The notes: generated from the sequence alone by a model not told the origin. DNA of 64,000 bases from LMUY01 sp965199555 (GCA_965199555.1 CBDASJ010000015.1:248001-312000); one strand, 5' to 3'; shown: positions 33,375 through 42,034, counted from the first letter of the stretch. A program made the numbers and translations.

Positions 33375-34337
33375 ATGCAGCAATTACTGGACACACTGGT
33401 CGCAGAAGCCCGGGCGGCACTGGGAAGTGCCGGCGAGGTAAAGGGCGCGGCGCCGGGAGAGGCGCTGCGCTTCGAGTTGTTCAGCGGCGCAAACTCCATC
33501 TGCTCGCAGAAGGTCCGCACGGTGCTGGCGCAGCACGGGCTGCCCTATGTCAGCCACGCGGTGAAGATTTTCGAGGGGCAGACCTACCTGCCGGGCTACG
33601 TGCGGCTGCGCATGGTCGGCTGCGGGCAGTTGGGCAGTCCGCTCGCGTCCCACCATAGCGGCAGCACGTCGACCGCGGCCGGCGGATGCGACGGCGCCGT
33701 GGTCCCCACGCTGGTTGACTGGAAACAGGACGCCGTGGTGGTCGATTCGAAGCGGATTTGTTTGTATCTGGACGGCCAGGTGCCGACGGCGCACCGACTT
33801 TACCCAGCGCCGCTGGCAGCCATGATCGACGACGAGTTAGCGGTCGTCGACAACCTGCCGAACTACCAGCTCCTGATGGGTCGGAAGGTGGCGGAGTCGG
33901 AAGATGCCGCGACCCGCAACGACGTGGGCGGCAGCTTTTCCCGGCGGAAGGTGGCGTTGTGCGACCGCTTCCTCCAGCAGCACGCGGACGATGCCACGCT
34001 GGTGCAGGCCTACACCGCCAAGCGTGCAAAAGAGTTGTCGGCCGCGGATGAGTTGTTCTCGCCGCAAGCGATGCGGGGCGCCTACGACCGGGCGGATGCG
34101 GCGCTGCAAGCCTTCGAGCGCAAGCTCGAGCGTCGAACCGGGTCCTGGCTGTTCGGTGATGCCGTGACCATGGCGGATTTGTTCTGGGGCGTGGAGCTGC
34201 TGCGGATGAAGAACATGGGGGTGGCGACCTTCTGGGAAGCGGGCAGGCTGCCCGGCGTCACCGCGTTTTCGGCTGCGACGGAGGCACTGCCATCCATCCG
34301 GACCGCAGTGATCGAGTGGCCCGGCGCCATGTTTTAA
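33375..34337 (+). CDS. Glutathione S-transferase family protein (LinD/dechlorinase-like)
   Basis: A 320-residue GST-superfamily protein, longer than ordinary GSTs (about 200-230). The thioredoxin-like N-domain shows LFSGANSICSQKVRTVLAQHGLPY, where the SxxCSQKVR stretch marks the glutathione site. The helical C-domain ends with GSWLFGDAVTMADLFWGVELLRM. This layout and length recall reductive dechlorinases such as LinD, but the true substrate is unknown. GGAGG lies 6 bases before ATG 33375. It is about 100 bases past ppkA and probably a separate unit with the FNT gene that follows by 2 bases. Confidence 0.8.
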   Translation: MQQLLDTLVAEARAALGSAGEVKGAAPGEALRFELFSGANSICSQKVRTVLAQHGLPYVSHAVKIFEGQTYLPGYVRLRMVGCGQLGSPLASHHSGSTSTAAGGCDGAVVPTLVDWKQDAVVVDSKRICLYLDGQVPTAHRLYPAPLAAMIDDELAVVDNLPNYQLLMGRKVAESEDAATRNDVGGSFSRRKVALCDRFLQQHADDATLVQAYTAKRAKELSAADELFSPQAMRGAYDRADAALQAFERKLERRTGSWLFGDAVTMADLFWGVELLRMKNMGVATFWEAGRLPGVTAFSAATEALPSIRTAVIEWPGAMF

Positions 34338-34339
34338 CG

Positions 34340-35215
34340 ATGGTGGACCAAGCCGAAGGCGACCAAGCAAGCTCCGGAGGCCACGCCCTCAGTGCCGCAT
34401 CCGGCATGTCGGACGTGTCCGAACCGGAGCGGGAGATCGTCGAAGCGCATAGCCGGCCCAACGCCGCCCTCATCCACGAGATCATCCGGGCGGAAGGCGA
34501 AGGGGAGCTGAACCGGGCGATACCGGCGCTGCTGCTGTCGGGGCTCGCGGCCGGGCTCGCCATGGGGCTTTCGCTGATGGCGGAGGGCTTGCTCCGCGCA
34601 CATCTGCCCGATGCGCCGTGGCGGGACCTGGTGAGCAAGCTCGGTTACGCGGTGGGGTTCCTGGTCGTGGTGCTCGGCCGCCAGCAACTCTTTACCGAGA
34701 ATACGCTAACCCCGATCCTGTCGCTGCTGTACAACCGCGACATGCCGACACTCGGCCGCGTTGCACGGCTGTGGGCGCTGGTTCTCGCGGCCAACATCGC
34801 CGGCACCTGGGCGATCTCGGCGGCTTTGGCGGGAACCGACCTGTTCCCGCCCGAGATCAAGGCGGCGTTCTCGGCCATCAGCCAGCATGCCATCGAGACC
34901 TCGTTCGGGAGCACCGTCCTGAAGGGTATCTTCGCAGGCTGGTTGATCGCGCTGCTGGTTTGGCTGATGCCCGGCTCCGGGGAAGCGCGGTCCGCCGTGA
35001 TCGTGCTGCTGACCTGGTTGGTGTCGGTCGCGGGATTCGCCCACATCGTCGCCGGCTCGGTGGACGCCGGCTTCCTTGTGCTCACCGGCCAGGCCGGCGC
35101 GACCGATTACCTGTGGCGGTTCTTCGCGCCGACGCTGCTTGGCAACATCGTAGGGGGCGTGACCCTGGTGGCCGCCCTGAACTCCGGTCAGGTCGCGAAC
35201 GAAGTGAAGGCGTGA
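34340..35215 (+). CDS. Formate/nitrite transporter (FNT) family channel
   Basis: A 291-residue FNT-fold protein, pentameric channels for small monocarboxylates or nitrite. A hydrophilic N-terminus of about 60 residues precedes six transmembrane helices. The typical GRQQLFTENTLTPIL segment (second helix pair) and a central-histidine region, VAGFAHIVAGSVDAGF, are present. The C-terminus ends soon after helix six. The ENTLTP motif is shared with YfdC-type members. It follows the GST gene by 2 bases. Substrate not assignable. Confidence 0.88.
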   Translation: MVDQAEGDQASSGGHALSAASGMSDVSEPEREIVEAHSRPNAALIHEIIRAEGEGELNRAIPALLLSGLAAGLAMGLSLMAEGLLRAHLPDAPWRDLVSKLGYAVGFLVVVLGRQQLFTENTLTPILSLLYNRDMPTLGRVARLWALVLAANIAGTWAISAALAGTDLFPPEIKAAFSAISQHAIETSFGSTVLKGIFAGWLIALLVWLMPGSGEARSAVIVLLTWLVSVAGFAHIVAGSVDAGFLVLTGQAGATDYLWRFFAPTLLGNIVGGVTLVAALNSGQVANEVKA

Positions 35216-35257
35216 CCGAACGCGGCCAGCGGCATGCGCTGCGTCCTTGGCACGGCA

Positions 35258-35650
35258 TCAGTTCGGCCGCTTGAACCCCGCCACCAGCGCGTCAAGGCGG
35301 GCGAGGCTTCCGTCTGCCTGGATGGCCTGGCAGGCGGCCTGGCCGTAGCGCTTCCACTGCGTCATGCCCTCGCTCGTGCCGCGCATGGTCAAGGCATAAA
35401 CGAAGGTCGGCGCGTCCGCCGTTTCCACACCGCCGCCCGGGCTGAGGTGCTTGGTCATCTCGTCCAACTCGTGGGAAACGGCGGGTCCGGCGATGACGAA
35501 CCATGCGTCACCCCGCAGATGGCATCCCGTTGCGATCAGCGCGTCGCCCAACAAGCCGGCGGTTTGCGCCAGGGCATCGGCGTCCACCTCCTGCGCCATG
35601 GCGGGGGCGGCAAGACAGCAGGCCAACAAAGCCACGCAGGCGCGCATCAT
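35258..35650 (-). CDS. Small secreted protein of unknown function
   Basis: A 130-residue protein. I chose ATG 35650 because GGAGA lies about 6 bases upstream; an open frame extends 11 codons further. A signal peptide (MRACVALLACCLAAPAMAQE) predicts periplasmic export with cleavage after AMA. The mature protein of about 110 residues has two cysteines (in ATGCHLRGD and AACQAIQ) that could form a disulfide. No domain is recognised. It converges with the FNT gene. Confidence 0.65.
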   Translation of the reverse strand: MMRACVALLACCLAAPAMAQEVDADALAQTAGLLGDALIATGCHLRGDAWFVIAGPAVSHELDEMTKHLSPGGGVETADAPTFVYALTMRGTSEGMTQWKRYGQAACQAIQADGSLARLDALVAGFKRPN

Positions 35651-35730
35651 GGGCGTCTCCAAGGTGTTGAGGTTCAGCGCCATCCCGTGCGACGTGGGTG
35701 GCCTTTGTCATTCCCGTGTATCATTCTGCC

Positions 35731-36165
35731 ATGACGGCGAGCCATCCCATCGTGGTGTTCGATACCGACTGCGTGCTTTGCAGCGGTATGGTTTCTTTCG
35801 TGCTCGGCCGGGAGCGCGCGCCAGAGCTACGCTTCGCCGGCGCCTGGTCCGCCGAGGGGCTGGAGTTGGCCGCACGGAATGGCTTTTCCCGCGCGGACCT
35901 CCACGACACCTTCCTGGTGCTGAGCGGCGGCCGGGTGCTCACGCGATCAACCGCCGGGATCGAAATCCTGCGCCATCTCCGCGCGCCCTGGCGATGGCTT
36001 GCCCCCGTGCTCGCGACGGCTCCTCGGCCAGTGCGGGATGCCGTCTACAGCTTTGTCGCCCGGCGGCGCTATCGCTGGTTCGGCCGGCGTGCGGATTGCA
36101 CGGTGGTTCCGCCCGGCGAGCGTCACCGCTTCATCGGGGTCCGCGGCGCGTCACCCGCCGCTTGA
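35731..36165 (+). CDS. DCC-family (DUF393) thiol-disulfide oxidoreductase-like protein
   Basis: A 144-residue DUF393 protein. The signature DTDCVLCSGMVSFVL near the N-terminus holds the DxxCxxC-type pair that names the family. LHDTFLVLSGG and the C-terminal YRWFGRRADC segment are also typical. Proteins of this type are predicted thioredoxin-fold redox proteins, but few have been studied. The ATG at 35731 gives the usual family start; 11 upstream codons are open. The 3' end overlaps the convergent P450 gene by 15 bases. Confidence 0.85.
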   Translation: MTASHPIVVFDTDCVLCSGMVSFVLGRERAPELRFAGAWSAEGLELAARNGFSRADLHDTFLVLSGGRVLTRSTAGIEILRHLRAPWRWLAPVLATAPRPVRDAVYSFVARRRYRWFGRRADCTVVPPGERHRFIGVRGASPAA

Positions 36166-37506
36166 TCCGCGCCGCCGCCAGCGCTGCGGCAGCCCGCCGC
36201 GCGGACGCAGCGAGAACTTGGCTTCCGGCACCGCCACGCCGCTGCCGACCGTTTCCGGCGAAAAGTGCTGCAGCAGCGTCGCCAACACCAGGCTTGCTTC
36301 CAGCAGGCCGAAAGCCTGCCCGATGCAAACCCGAGGCCCGGCGCCGAACGGCAGATAGGCGTAGCGCGGCCAGGTCGGTGGGCGGAGGAACCGCGCCGGC
36401 CAGAACGCGGCAGGGTCATCAAACCAGCGGCCGTCCCGCTGGGTCACGAACGGGATGACCTGCACGAGGTCACCCTTGCGGATCGTCACGTCGCCCACCG
36501 CCACATCTTCCACCGCCCGGCGTGGGAACAGGGTGTAGGCGGGCGGGTATAGCCGCAGCGCTTCCGCGACCACGGCGCGGAGCGTGGGCAATGCTTCAAG
36601 GTCGGCCGCGTCCGGCAACCGCTCCCCTAGCGTGCCGTCGAGTTCGGTTTGCACCGCCGCCAGCGCGTCCGGGTGGCGCGCCAGCAGGTCGCTGGCCCAG
36701 GACAGCAGAGCGCTGCTGGTTTCGTGGCCGGCGATCAGCAGCGTCATGACCTCGTCCCGTATGGCGGCGGCGTTGCCGCTGTCTTCCTCCACCAGGATGG
36801 AAAGCAGGTCGCCGCGATCCGCCGCCGGGTGCGCCAGGCGGGCGGCGACGATGCTGGTCACGAGCGCGTCCATCTCCGCGATCGCCTGGCGCTTGCGGGC
36901 CTTGCCCGGCAGCTTCATCCAGTCCGGCAACCGCATTGCGCTGGTGGATTCGCGGAACGCCACGTCTGAAAGCACGGCGACCGCGTCGCCGAACGGCCCG
37001 GCGCGTTCTCCCAACTGTTCCCCGAACAGGGTGTCGACCGCGATGTTGAGCGTCAGCCCCACCATGGCACGGTCGGTGTCGATCAGCGGCGCCGTGCCCC
37101 CCTGGCTGGCAGCCTCCCACGCGTCCCGAAGCACGAGGGTGCGCTGGACGATCCGTTCGCCGTAGCCCGGCAGTCGGCGGCTGGCAAAGGCCGGCAGCAC
37201 CTTGCGCCGGCGGCTGCGCCAACGCTCGCCCTCCGACACCAGCAGGCTGCGACCGTTCCACTGCGCGAGCACGGCCATAAGCCGCTCGAACCGGATGAAG
37301 GAGGCTGCGTGCGTCGCCAGCACGGCCTCGATGGCGTCGGGATGGAACAGCAGCCAGCTTCGCCATGGGCCAAGCCGAACCCGGACGGCGTCGCCGTGCC
37401 GTGCCTGCATGTCGGTGTAGAAGGCCAACTGGTCCGCCCGAAGCCGGAGCACGTGCCCCAAGCCGAACAAGGGGGAGGAGGGGTGGTGCGCTTGGCGCTT
37501 ACGCAC
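36151..37506 (-). CDS. Cytochrome P450
   Basis: A P450 of about 451 residues with all landmark motifs: the I-helix oxygen-activation site LIAGHETS, the ExxR pair (EALRLYPP), and the heme-ligand loop FGAGPRVCIGQAF with its Cys. There is no N-terminal membrane anchor, so it should be soluble and class I-like. Redox partners are not encoded nearby. I start it at GTG 37506, overlapping the stop of the upstream methyltransferase-like gene; the ribosome site is weak. It appears co-translated with two membrane-protein genes, suggesting oxidation of a hydrophobic substrate handled by them. Confidence 0.92.
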   Translation of the reverse strand: MRKRQAHHPSSPLFGLGHVLRLRADQLAFYTDMQARHGDAVRVRLGPWRSWLLFHPDAIEAVLATHAASFIRFERLMAVLAQWNGRSLLVSEGERWRSRRRKVLPAFASRRLPGYGERIVQRTLVLRDAWEAASQGGTAPLIDTDRAMVGLTLNIAVDTLFGEQLGERAGPFGDAVAVLSDVAFRESTSAMRLPDWMKLPGKARKRQAIAEMDALVTSIVAARLAHPAADRGDLLSILVEEDSGNAAAIRDEVMTLLIAGHETSSALLSWASDLLARHPDALAAVQTELDGTLGERLPDAADLEALPTLRAVVAEALRLYPPAYTLFPRRAVEDVAVGDVTIRKGDLVQVIPFVTQRDGRWFDDPAAFWPARFLRPPTWPRYAYLPFGAGPRVCIGQAFGLLEASLVLATLLQHFSPETVGSGVAVPEAKFSLRPRGGLPQRWRRRGSSGG

Positions 37507-38770
37507 GCCGCCGTTCCCGCGGCCGGACGATAAGGTCCCGCACCCACCCCGCAACGGAGGCGAGCGGCAAGGCGAGCAGGAGGATCCCCGCGCCGACCAG
37601 GGCGCTAACGAAGTTGCCGTGGTTCAGCGCCTTCGCCACGGCTGCCGGCGCGACGAAATCACGCGCTTCGCCGGCTTCGCGATAGCGCAGCGGACCAGGG
37701 GTGGGAACCAGCTCCAGGCCGCACGCATCCAACCAGCGCAGGCACGCCAGCAGCACCCGATGCGGGCGACGCGACGGGTCAAAGGCAAGCCGCGCCGGGT
37801 GCGGCACCCAAGGCCGCCAACGCGGCACCCACTCGGTCACGTGGGCGCGGTACTCCGGCCAACCCTCGGGGAAACGGACCTCCAAATCCTGCCGATGGTG
37901 CCACCGAACCATGCCGAGCACGAAGCACACCGCCATACCCGCCGCGAGCATCACCCACACATTGCCAAGTGCCGCGCCGAGCACCAGCCAGCCAAACGCG
38001 GTGGCCAGTTGCATGGGGTTCGACAGAAACGCGTAAAGCCCGGTGCGAACCAGGCGCTTCGTGGGGTCCAACGGGATCGGCGTGCCGCCGCCGTGCAAGG
38101 CGAAAAGCTGCACGGCCGAAAGCCCCATGGTGCAGGCCGCCGCCAGGCCCAAGGCTGCAAGGCCGAGCACCCAGGCCGGTCGCGCTGCCAGCACCCCCCA
38201 ATTGCCGCCCATGGCGTGCATGATGATCGACGGCATGGCGAAGAAGGCGAAGCAGCCGTATCCCATCGCAAGAAGCGCCGCGCGCAATGCCAGGTTGCGG
38301 TCCTCCGCCGTCCAGCGCGCCAAATAGAGTGCCGGGAGGTGTGCAGCCAGGAACACCAGGACGACCCCCGCAAACCAGAACCGGCCGGGCAAGAAGAAGG
38401 GCACGAGGACGGGCAGCATGGCGCCGTTCAACGCGGTGCAGGGAAGCACGAACAACCACGGATTGGCGTGGGGAAACGCCAGGAACAGCACCGGCCCCCA
38501 AAGCAGCGCCCCACCGAACCAAATGTCGGCCGGCAAGCCCAGCAGCTTCAGCGAGATCCCGCCGTAGCTCCAAACGCCGAGGTGGATGGCGAGCGTGTGT
38601 CCGACGAACACCAAAGCGAGGCCGTACAGCAACGCAAAGAACGCGCCGACCGCCCGTCGGGAGCCCCGATCTGTCCGCATTATGAGTAGGACGGTCGCCG
38701 CGAGCGGCCCCAGGAACAGCATGGCGCGAAGCACGAACAGCAATCCGGCCGGCCACGGCATGCTCAGCAT
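37499..38770 (-). CDS. Multi-pass membrane protein with isoprenylcysteine methyltransferase-like region
   Basis: About 423 residues with some nine or ten predicted transmembrane helices. Residues about 235-335 carry an ICMT/phospholipid-methyltransferase-like signature: KRLVRTGLYAFLSNPMQLA, then RWHHRQDLEVRFPEGWPEYRAHVTEW. It should act in the inner membrane, possibly S-adenosylmethionine-dependent. The helical N-terminal half is unassigned. Start candidates are ATG 38770, TTG 38782 and ATG 38761; I chose 38770. It overlaps both neighbours on the same strand (P450 and a small membrane protein). Confidence 0.75.
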   Translation of the reverse strand: MLSMPWPAGLLFVLRAMLFLGPLAATVLLIMRTDRGSRRAVGAFFALLYGLALVFVGHTLAIHLGVWSYGGISLKLLGLPADIWFGGALLWGPVLFLAFPHANPWLFVLPCTALNGAMLPVLVPFFLPGRFWFAGVVLVFLAAHLPALYLARWTAEDRNLALRAALLAMGYGCFAFFAMPSIIMHAMGGNWGVLAARPAWVLGLAALGLAAACTMGLSAVQLFALHGGGTPIPLDPTKRLVRTGLYAFLSNPMQLATAFGWLVLGAALGNVWVMLAAGMAVCFVLGMVRWHHRQDLEVRFPEGWPEYRAHVTEWVPRWRPWVPHPARLAFDPSRRPHRVLLACLRWLDACGLELVPTPGPLRYREAGEARDFVAPAAVAKALNHGNFVSALVGAGILLLALPLASVAGWVRDLIVRPRERRRA

Positions 38771-39165
38771 TCGACGAACCAAGCCGTGACCGGTTCGCGC
38801 ACCCGGCGGGGCAATCGCGTCTCGAACAGCTCAACCAGCAGGAAAATGAGGGGAAGGCCAAGCAGGAGGTGCAACGCGTAGGGCGGCACTGCCACGATAA
38901 GAATGAACTGCCAGGCTGTGCCAAGGCGCATGAGCACGCCTTCCCACGTTCGACCTGGCCCCAACGACAGCAGCAAGCCGATTAGGACCAGCGGGAAAAG
39001 CACCGTAAAGCCGTAAGCGGTCAGTGGTGCCAGGTCACCGCCGGTCGCAGCACCGATATCCACCGCCAGCCGAGCGATTGCCGCGCATGCGGCACTTAAG
39101 ACGATGCCTCGCCGGGCGAAAACCGTCGGCGTGAACCGCTTTTGCTCGGCTTGGACGCTGGTCAT
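38764..39165 (-). CDS. Small membrane protein of unknown function
   Basis: A 133-residue protein with three or four transmembrane helices (IVLSAACAAIARLAVDIG, YGFTVLFPLVLIGLLLSL, WQFILIVAVPPYALHLLLGLPL). I start it at ATG 39165; the open frame continues 14 codons upstream. It ends inside the ICMT-like gene and is first of the three-gene overlapping set with that gene and the P450. No family recognised. Confidence 0.6.
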   Translation of the reverse strand: MTSVQAEQKRFTPTVFARRGIVLSAACAAIARLAVDIGAATGGDLAPLTAYGFTVLFPLVLIGLLLSLGPGRTWEGVLMRLGTAWQFILIVAVPPYALHLLLGLPLIFLLVELFETRLPRRVREPVTAWFVEC

Positions 39166-39297
39166 CAGCGGCCTTATGCCAGGAGGACGACGCCGGAGAT
39201 TCTCCACACCATGCGCGTAAACCTTTCCGGCACTCGAGGAGACGTGAGCGCCCGACCCAGCTAGGGGCCAGGCGCACTGTCGCTGGACAGGCTCGGC

Positions 39298-39990
39298 TTA
39301 ACGCTGGAAGCCAGGTTGCTGGTTTGAGCCGCCTTGGAACGGGTATGCGCCTTGTGGCTGGCCACCTGGCTGCTGATAGCGGGATGCGTCACTGGCCGGG
39401 CGACGTTTGGAGAAACACCCCATCTCGTAGCAGCCGAGGAGCGCCGCGGCGCCCACCCCGATGGCGACCTTGGTTCCAGTGGACATGCCGGTCGAGGCGG
39501 GGGCTTGTGGGGCGGTTTGCCGGGCTGGGCTTCCGGCTGCTCCCACAGTGACGGCGACCCGCTGCGCCTGCGCCGGACCGCCGTTCGCGGGGATGTAGTC
39601 GACGCTCACCGGTGTTCCCGGCTGAACGGAACCGACATAGGCCGCGAAGGCCGTCAGGCTGGGGAACACCCGACCGTCCACGGCGATGATCTGGTCGCCG
39701 GGAGCGAACCCTGCCTGTGCGCCTGGTGAACCCCGGCGGACTTGTTTGACGCGGATGATGTCGAACGTCATGCCGCCGCTGTTCATGACCTGCGACCGCT
39801 CAATGTCCATACCGAGCGAGCCATGGTTGCGTGGCAAGCCGGCAGCGTCCTGTGGCGACAACAACTGGTAGCCCATCTGGTTCTCGGCCCTGGCCGGACT
39901 CGGCAGCAACGGCGCTGCGAACAGCGAGGCGGCGACGAGAACAGCGGCCACCCGATTGATCCGGCCGCCGTTGCTTGGCATCCGGCTCAT
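39298..39990 (-). CDS. PDZ-domain envelope protein
   Basis: A 230-residue protein. An N-terminal signal peptide or anchor (VAAVLVAASLFAAPLLPSPARA) is followed by a PDZ domain at about 60-145 (SLGMDIERS, VKQVRRGSPGAQAGFAPGDQIIAVDG), which binds peptide C-termini. A second hydrophobic stretch (KVAIGVGAAALLGCYEMGC) and a Gln/Gly/Pro-rich tail end the protein. There is no protease domain, so it is not a DegP-type enzyme. ATG 39990 overlaps the CsbD gene stop (ATGA). Confidence 0.8.
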   Translation of the reverse strand: MSRMPSNGGRINRVAAVLVAASLFAAPLLPSPARAENQMGYQLLSPQDAAGLPRNHGSLGMDIERSQVMNSGGMTFDIIRVKQVRRGSPGAQAGFAPGDQIIAVDGRVFPSLTAFAAYVGSVQPGTPVSVDYIPANGGPAQAQRVAVTVGAAGSPARQTAPQAPASTGMSTGTKVAIGVGAAALLGCYEMGCFSKRRPASDASRYQQPGGQPQGAYPFQGGSNQQPGFQR

Positions 39991-40268
39991 CGACGGCTCG
40001 TGTGCGACAGCGTGCGGAGGAGGAAGCCGAGGGACAGCGCGATCAGCAGCGCCGTGAGAGGCCGATCCGTGGCCATTCCCGCGACGCTGCCGCTCCACTC
40101 GCCTGCTGCATCCTTGGCGGTTCCGAACGCATTTTGCGCCGTTCCCGCCGCCTGGTTGAGCTTGCCCTTGGCCTGGGTGGTGGCATCGCCCGCAAGGCCA
40201 CCAACCGCGTCCTTAACCTTGCCGCCGAACGTCTTGGCGGCGCCTTGCGTGCCTGTTTCGTCAACCAT
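39987..40268 (-). CDS. CsbD-like stress protein with C-terminal membrane helix
   Basis: A 93-residue protein. Residues 1-65 are CsbD-like: a low-complexity helical repeat rich in Ala, Gly, Lys and Gln (GGKVKDAVGGLAGDATTQAKGKLNQAAG). The last 25 residues form a transmembrane helix (ALLIALSLGFLLRTL), a combination common in Alphaproteobacteria. GGAGGAG lies before ATG 40268. CsbD proteins are induced by general stress; their molecular role is unclear. It is coupled to the PDZ gene by ATGA. Confidence 0.8.
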   Translation of the reverse strand: MVDETGTQGAAKTFGGKVKDAVGGLAGDATTQAKGKLNQAAGTAQNAFGTAKDAAGEWSGSVAGMATDRPLTALLIALSLGFLLRTLSHTSRR

Positions 40269-40299
40269 CACCCAGTCTCCTCCCCGTTACACCGTAGCC

Positions 40300-40744
40300 C
40301 TAGACCGACATGGTGCCTTCATCCGGGAGGCGTCCGTCCGGCGTCATGCCGTGGACGGCGTTGGGCAGATGCTGGCTGAGCTGGGAGAGGAAATCGTTCG
40401 GCTCCATGCCCGACTGGCTGGCCATGCTTTGAACCTGCTGCTCACCGAACACGCTTTGCAGTTGCTGCGGCGACACCGACTGGTTGGGACCGTTTCCAAC
40501 CCAGGATTGTGCAATGTGGCCAAGCCCCGCGCCTTCGAAGGCCGAGACAAGGCCGCCCAACCCCCCCCATCATGCCACCCATGCCACCCATGCCGGGGTT
40601 CTGCATGCCCATTCCCTGCTGGCCCATGCCGCCCTGTTGGCCTTGGCCGCCGCCCAGCAGGTTCATCAACACGCCCTGCATCGGGCTGGCGCCGCCGCCG
40701 GCACCACCCATCAAACCGCCCAAAACCGAGTCAAGTAATCCCAT
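40300..40744 (-). pseudogene. YidB/DUF937-family gene with a one-base frameshift at a G8 tract
   Basis: The N-terminal part (from ATG 40744) reads GLLDSVLGGLMGG, a typical YidB start, then a Gly/Met/Gln-rich stretch. At 40561-40568 (C8 on the plus strand, G8 in the message) the frame is lost. The other frame continues as LVSAFEGAGLGHIAQSWVG, NQSVSPQQLQSVFG and a complete C-terminus (DFLSQLSQHLPNAVHGMTPDGRLP). Removing one G joins the parts into a normal YidB of about 147 residues. This may be a homopolymer sequencing error or real slippage. Function of YidB proteins is unknown. Confidence 0.75.
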
Positions 40745-40774
40745 GTGATCTCTCCCGTGATTGTATATCAGCGT

Positions 40775-41038
40775 TCAGGTGATGGTTCGGTTGCGGCCAG
40801 TAACGGCGTGATAGATCACCAACACCACCACCGCGCCGATTACCGCAACGATCATGCTGTAGATGTTCACCCCGGTCACGGGCGATGCGCCGAAAAAGCT
40901 GAACAGGAATCCGCCGACAATCGCGCCGACGATGCCCAGGATGATGTCGAGAACGAGACCTTCCCCGGTCTTGTTGACGAGCTTGCTTGCGATGAACCCG
41001 GCGATGAGGCCGAGGATGAGCCAACCAATGATCGACAT
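40775..41038 (-). CDS. GlsB/YeaQ/YmgE family stress membrane protein
   Basis: An 87-residue protein with three transmembrane helices and the family's repeating glycine pattern: IGWLILGLIAGFIASKLV, then LVLDIILGIVGAIVGGFLF, then a third C-terminal helix. The family (transglycosylase-associated in older naming) is small, stress-induced and of unknown activity. AAAGGAG lies 6-7 bases before the ATG at 41038. It lies between YidB and a larger membrane protein in the stress cluster. Confidence 0.9.
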   Translation of the reverse strand: MSIIGWLILGLIAGFIASKLVNKTGEGLVLDIILGIVGAIVGGFLFSFFGASPVTGVNIYSMIVAVIGAVVVLVIYHAVTGRNRTIT

Positions 41039-41066
41039 GCGGGAACTCCTTTGTTCGGATGGAAGT

Positions 41067-41092
41067 CCGCCCGGTGCACCGGTACCGGGCGG
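41067..41092 (-). terminator. Hairpin between membrane protein and GlsB genes
   Basis: A perfect 9-bp inverted repeat (CCGCCCGGT/ACCGGGCGG) with an 8-base loop lies 16 bases beyond the stop of the 41108-42034 gene. No T-run follows, so it is either a Rho-type or processing structure. It could set different expression for the two genes. Confidence 0.45.
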
Positions 41093-41107
41093 TGGTTCAG
41101 GCGAAGC

Positions 41108-42034
41108 TTAGACGACGCGCTGCGACACGTGCATGCGGCGCTGTACCGCAAGCGAGCCGGCCACGGCCGCGGCGAGGGCGCCGATCAGCAGGTCGGCGAA
41201 GGCGGCAAACGAGGTGTGGGCAGCGGCCGTCGCGGTTGCATCGGCCGCGTTCTTGGCGGTTTGCACCGCCTGTGCCTTGGCCTGGGCCAGCTTGGCCTGG
41301 GCGTCGTCGAACTGCTTGGTCGCCTGGTCGGTTGAGATATGCTGCTGCGCCGCCATGATCGCGATGATGCGCGTCTTGGCCGTCGCCGCATCCGGACCGC
41401 CCTTGGCGTAGGTCGCCAGGTCGGTCACAACCTCCTTTTGGGCGTCCTGCGGGCTCATCGTCGCCGGATCGGGATCGGCTGGCTTCAGATAGGCTTGCGC
41501 CTGCTGCTGAAGCATGTCCGGCGTCACGCCCGCGGCGTCCGCGACCGGCTTGGCCGCATCCTTGATGCCACTGCCCAAGGAGGACGCGATGCCCCCGAGT
41601 GCGGAGGCGCTGCCGCCGATAATGCCGCCGATGGCGGAGGTCAGCAGGTAGACCGTCAACAGGGACGCGATGCCCCAGGTGATCAGGCCGTGCAGCACGC
41701 CATCCCACCGCGTGTGGATCCCGGCCAGCCAGGCTGCCGCGAAGCCGCCGAATGCCAGTGCGATCACGCAGCTGACGATCCACCAGGCGCCGGCGCCGAT
41801 GCCGATGCTGCTGGCGTCGGGTGTGGTGCCGGCGTTGGTGTTCACCGTGTCAAGGCCGATACCGGCACCAAGCAGGGTCAGCACCAGTTGCACGGCGACG
41901 ACGAGGACGACGCCGCCGAATATGGCGCCCCAGGAAATCCGGCGATGCACATGCGCACCGCCACCCATGGTGGTTGTGGTGGTTTCGAGCGCGGGGCCGC
42001 GGAGCGGCGGCTCGTTGTAGACGGAGGCGGACAT
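41108..42034 (-). CDS. Conserved multi-pass membrane protein of the stress cluster
   Basis: A 308-residue protein. Four or five transmembrane helices lie at about 35-55, 85-110, 115-140 and 285-300 (WGAIFGGVVLVVAVQLVLTLLG; WWIVSCVIALAFGGFAAAWL; LITWGIASLLTVYLLTSAIG; FADLLIGALAAAVAGSL). Between them, residues 150-270 form a soluble, Ala/Gln/Asp-rich helical region with no cysteines. I recall related proteins annotated as PhnA-like or hypothetical next to YsnF genes in Alphaproteobacteria; no activity is known. AAAGGAGGG is near, but on the other strand of the start context. Confidence 0.65.
   Translation of the reverse strand: MSASVYNEPPLRGPALETTTTTMGGGAHVHRRISWGAIFGGVVLVVAVQLVLTLLGAGIGLDTVNTNAGTTPDASSIGIGAGAWWIVSCVIALAFGGFAAAWLAGIHTRWDGVLHGLITWGIASLLTVYLLTSAIGGIIGGSASALGGIASSLGSGIKDAAKPVADAAGVTPDMLQQQAQAYLKPADPDPATMSPQDAQKEVVTDLATYAKGGPDAATAKTRIIAIMAAQQHISTDQATKQFDDAQAKLAQAKAQAVQTAKNAADATATAAAHTSFAAFADLLIGALAAAVAGSLAVQRRMHVSQRVV

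Noticed and set aside
40570..40620. Short tandem ATGCCACCC-type repeat
   Set aside because: It is the coding repeat for the Gly-Met-rich stretch of YidB, not a CRISPR or independent repeat element.
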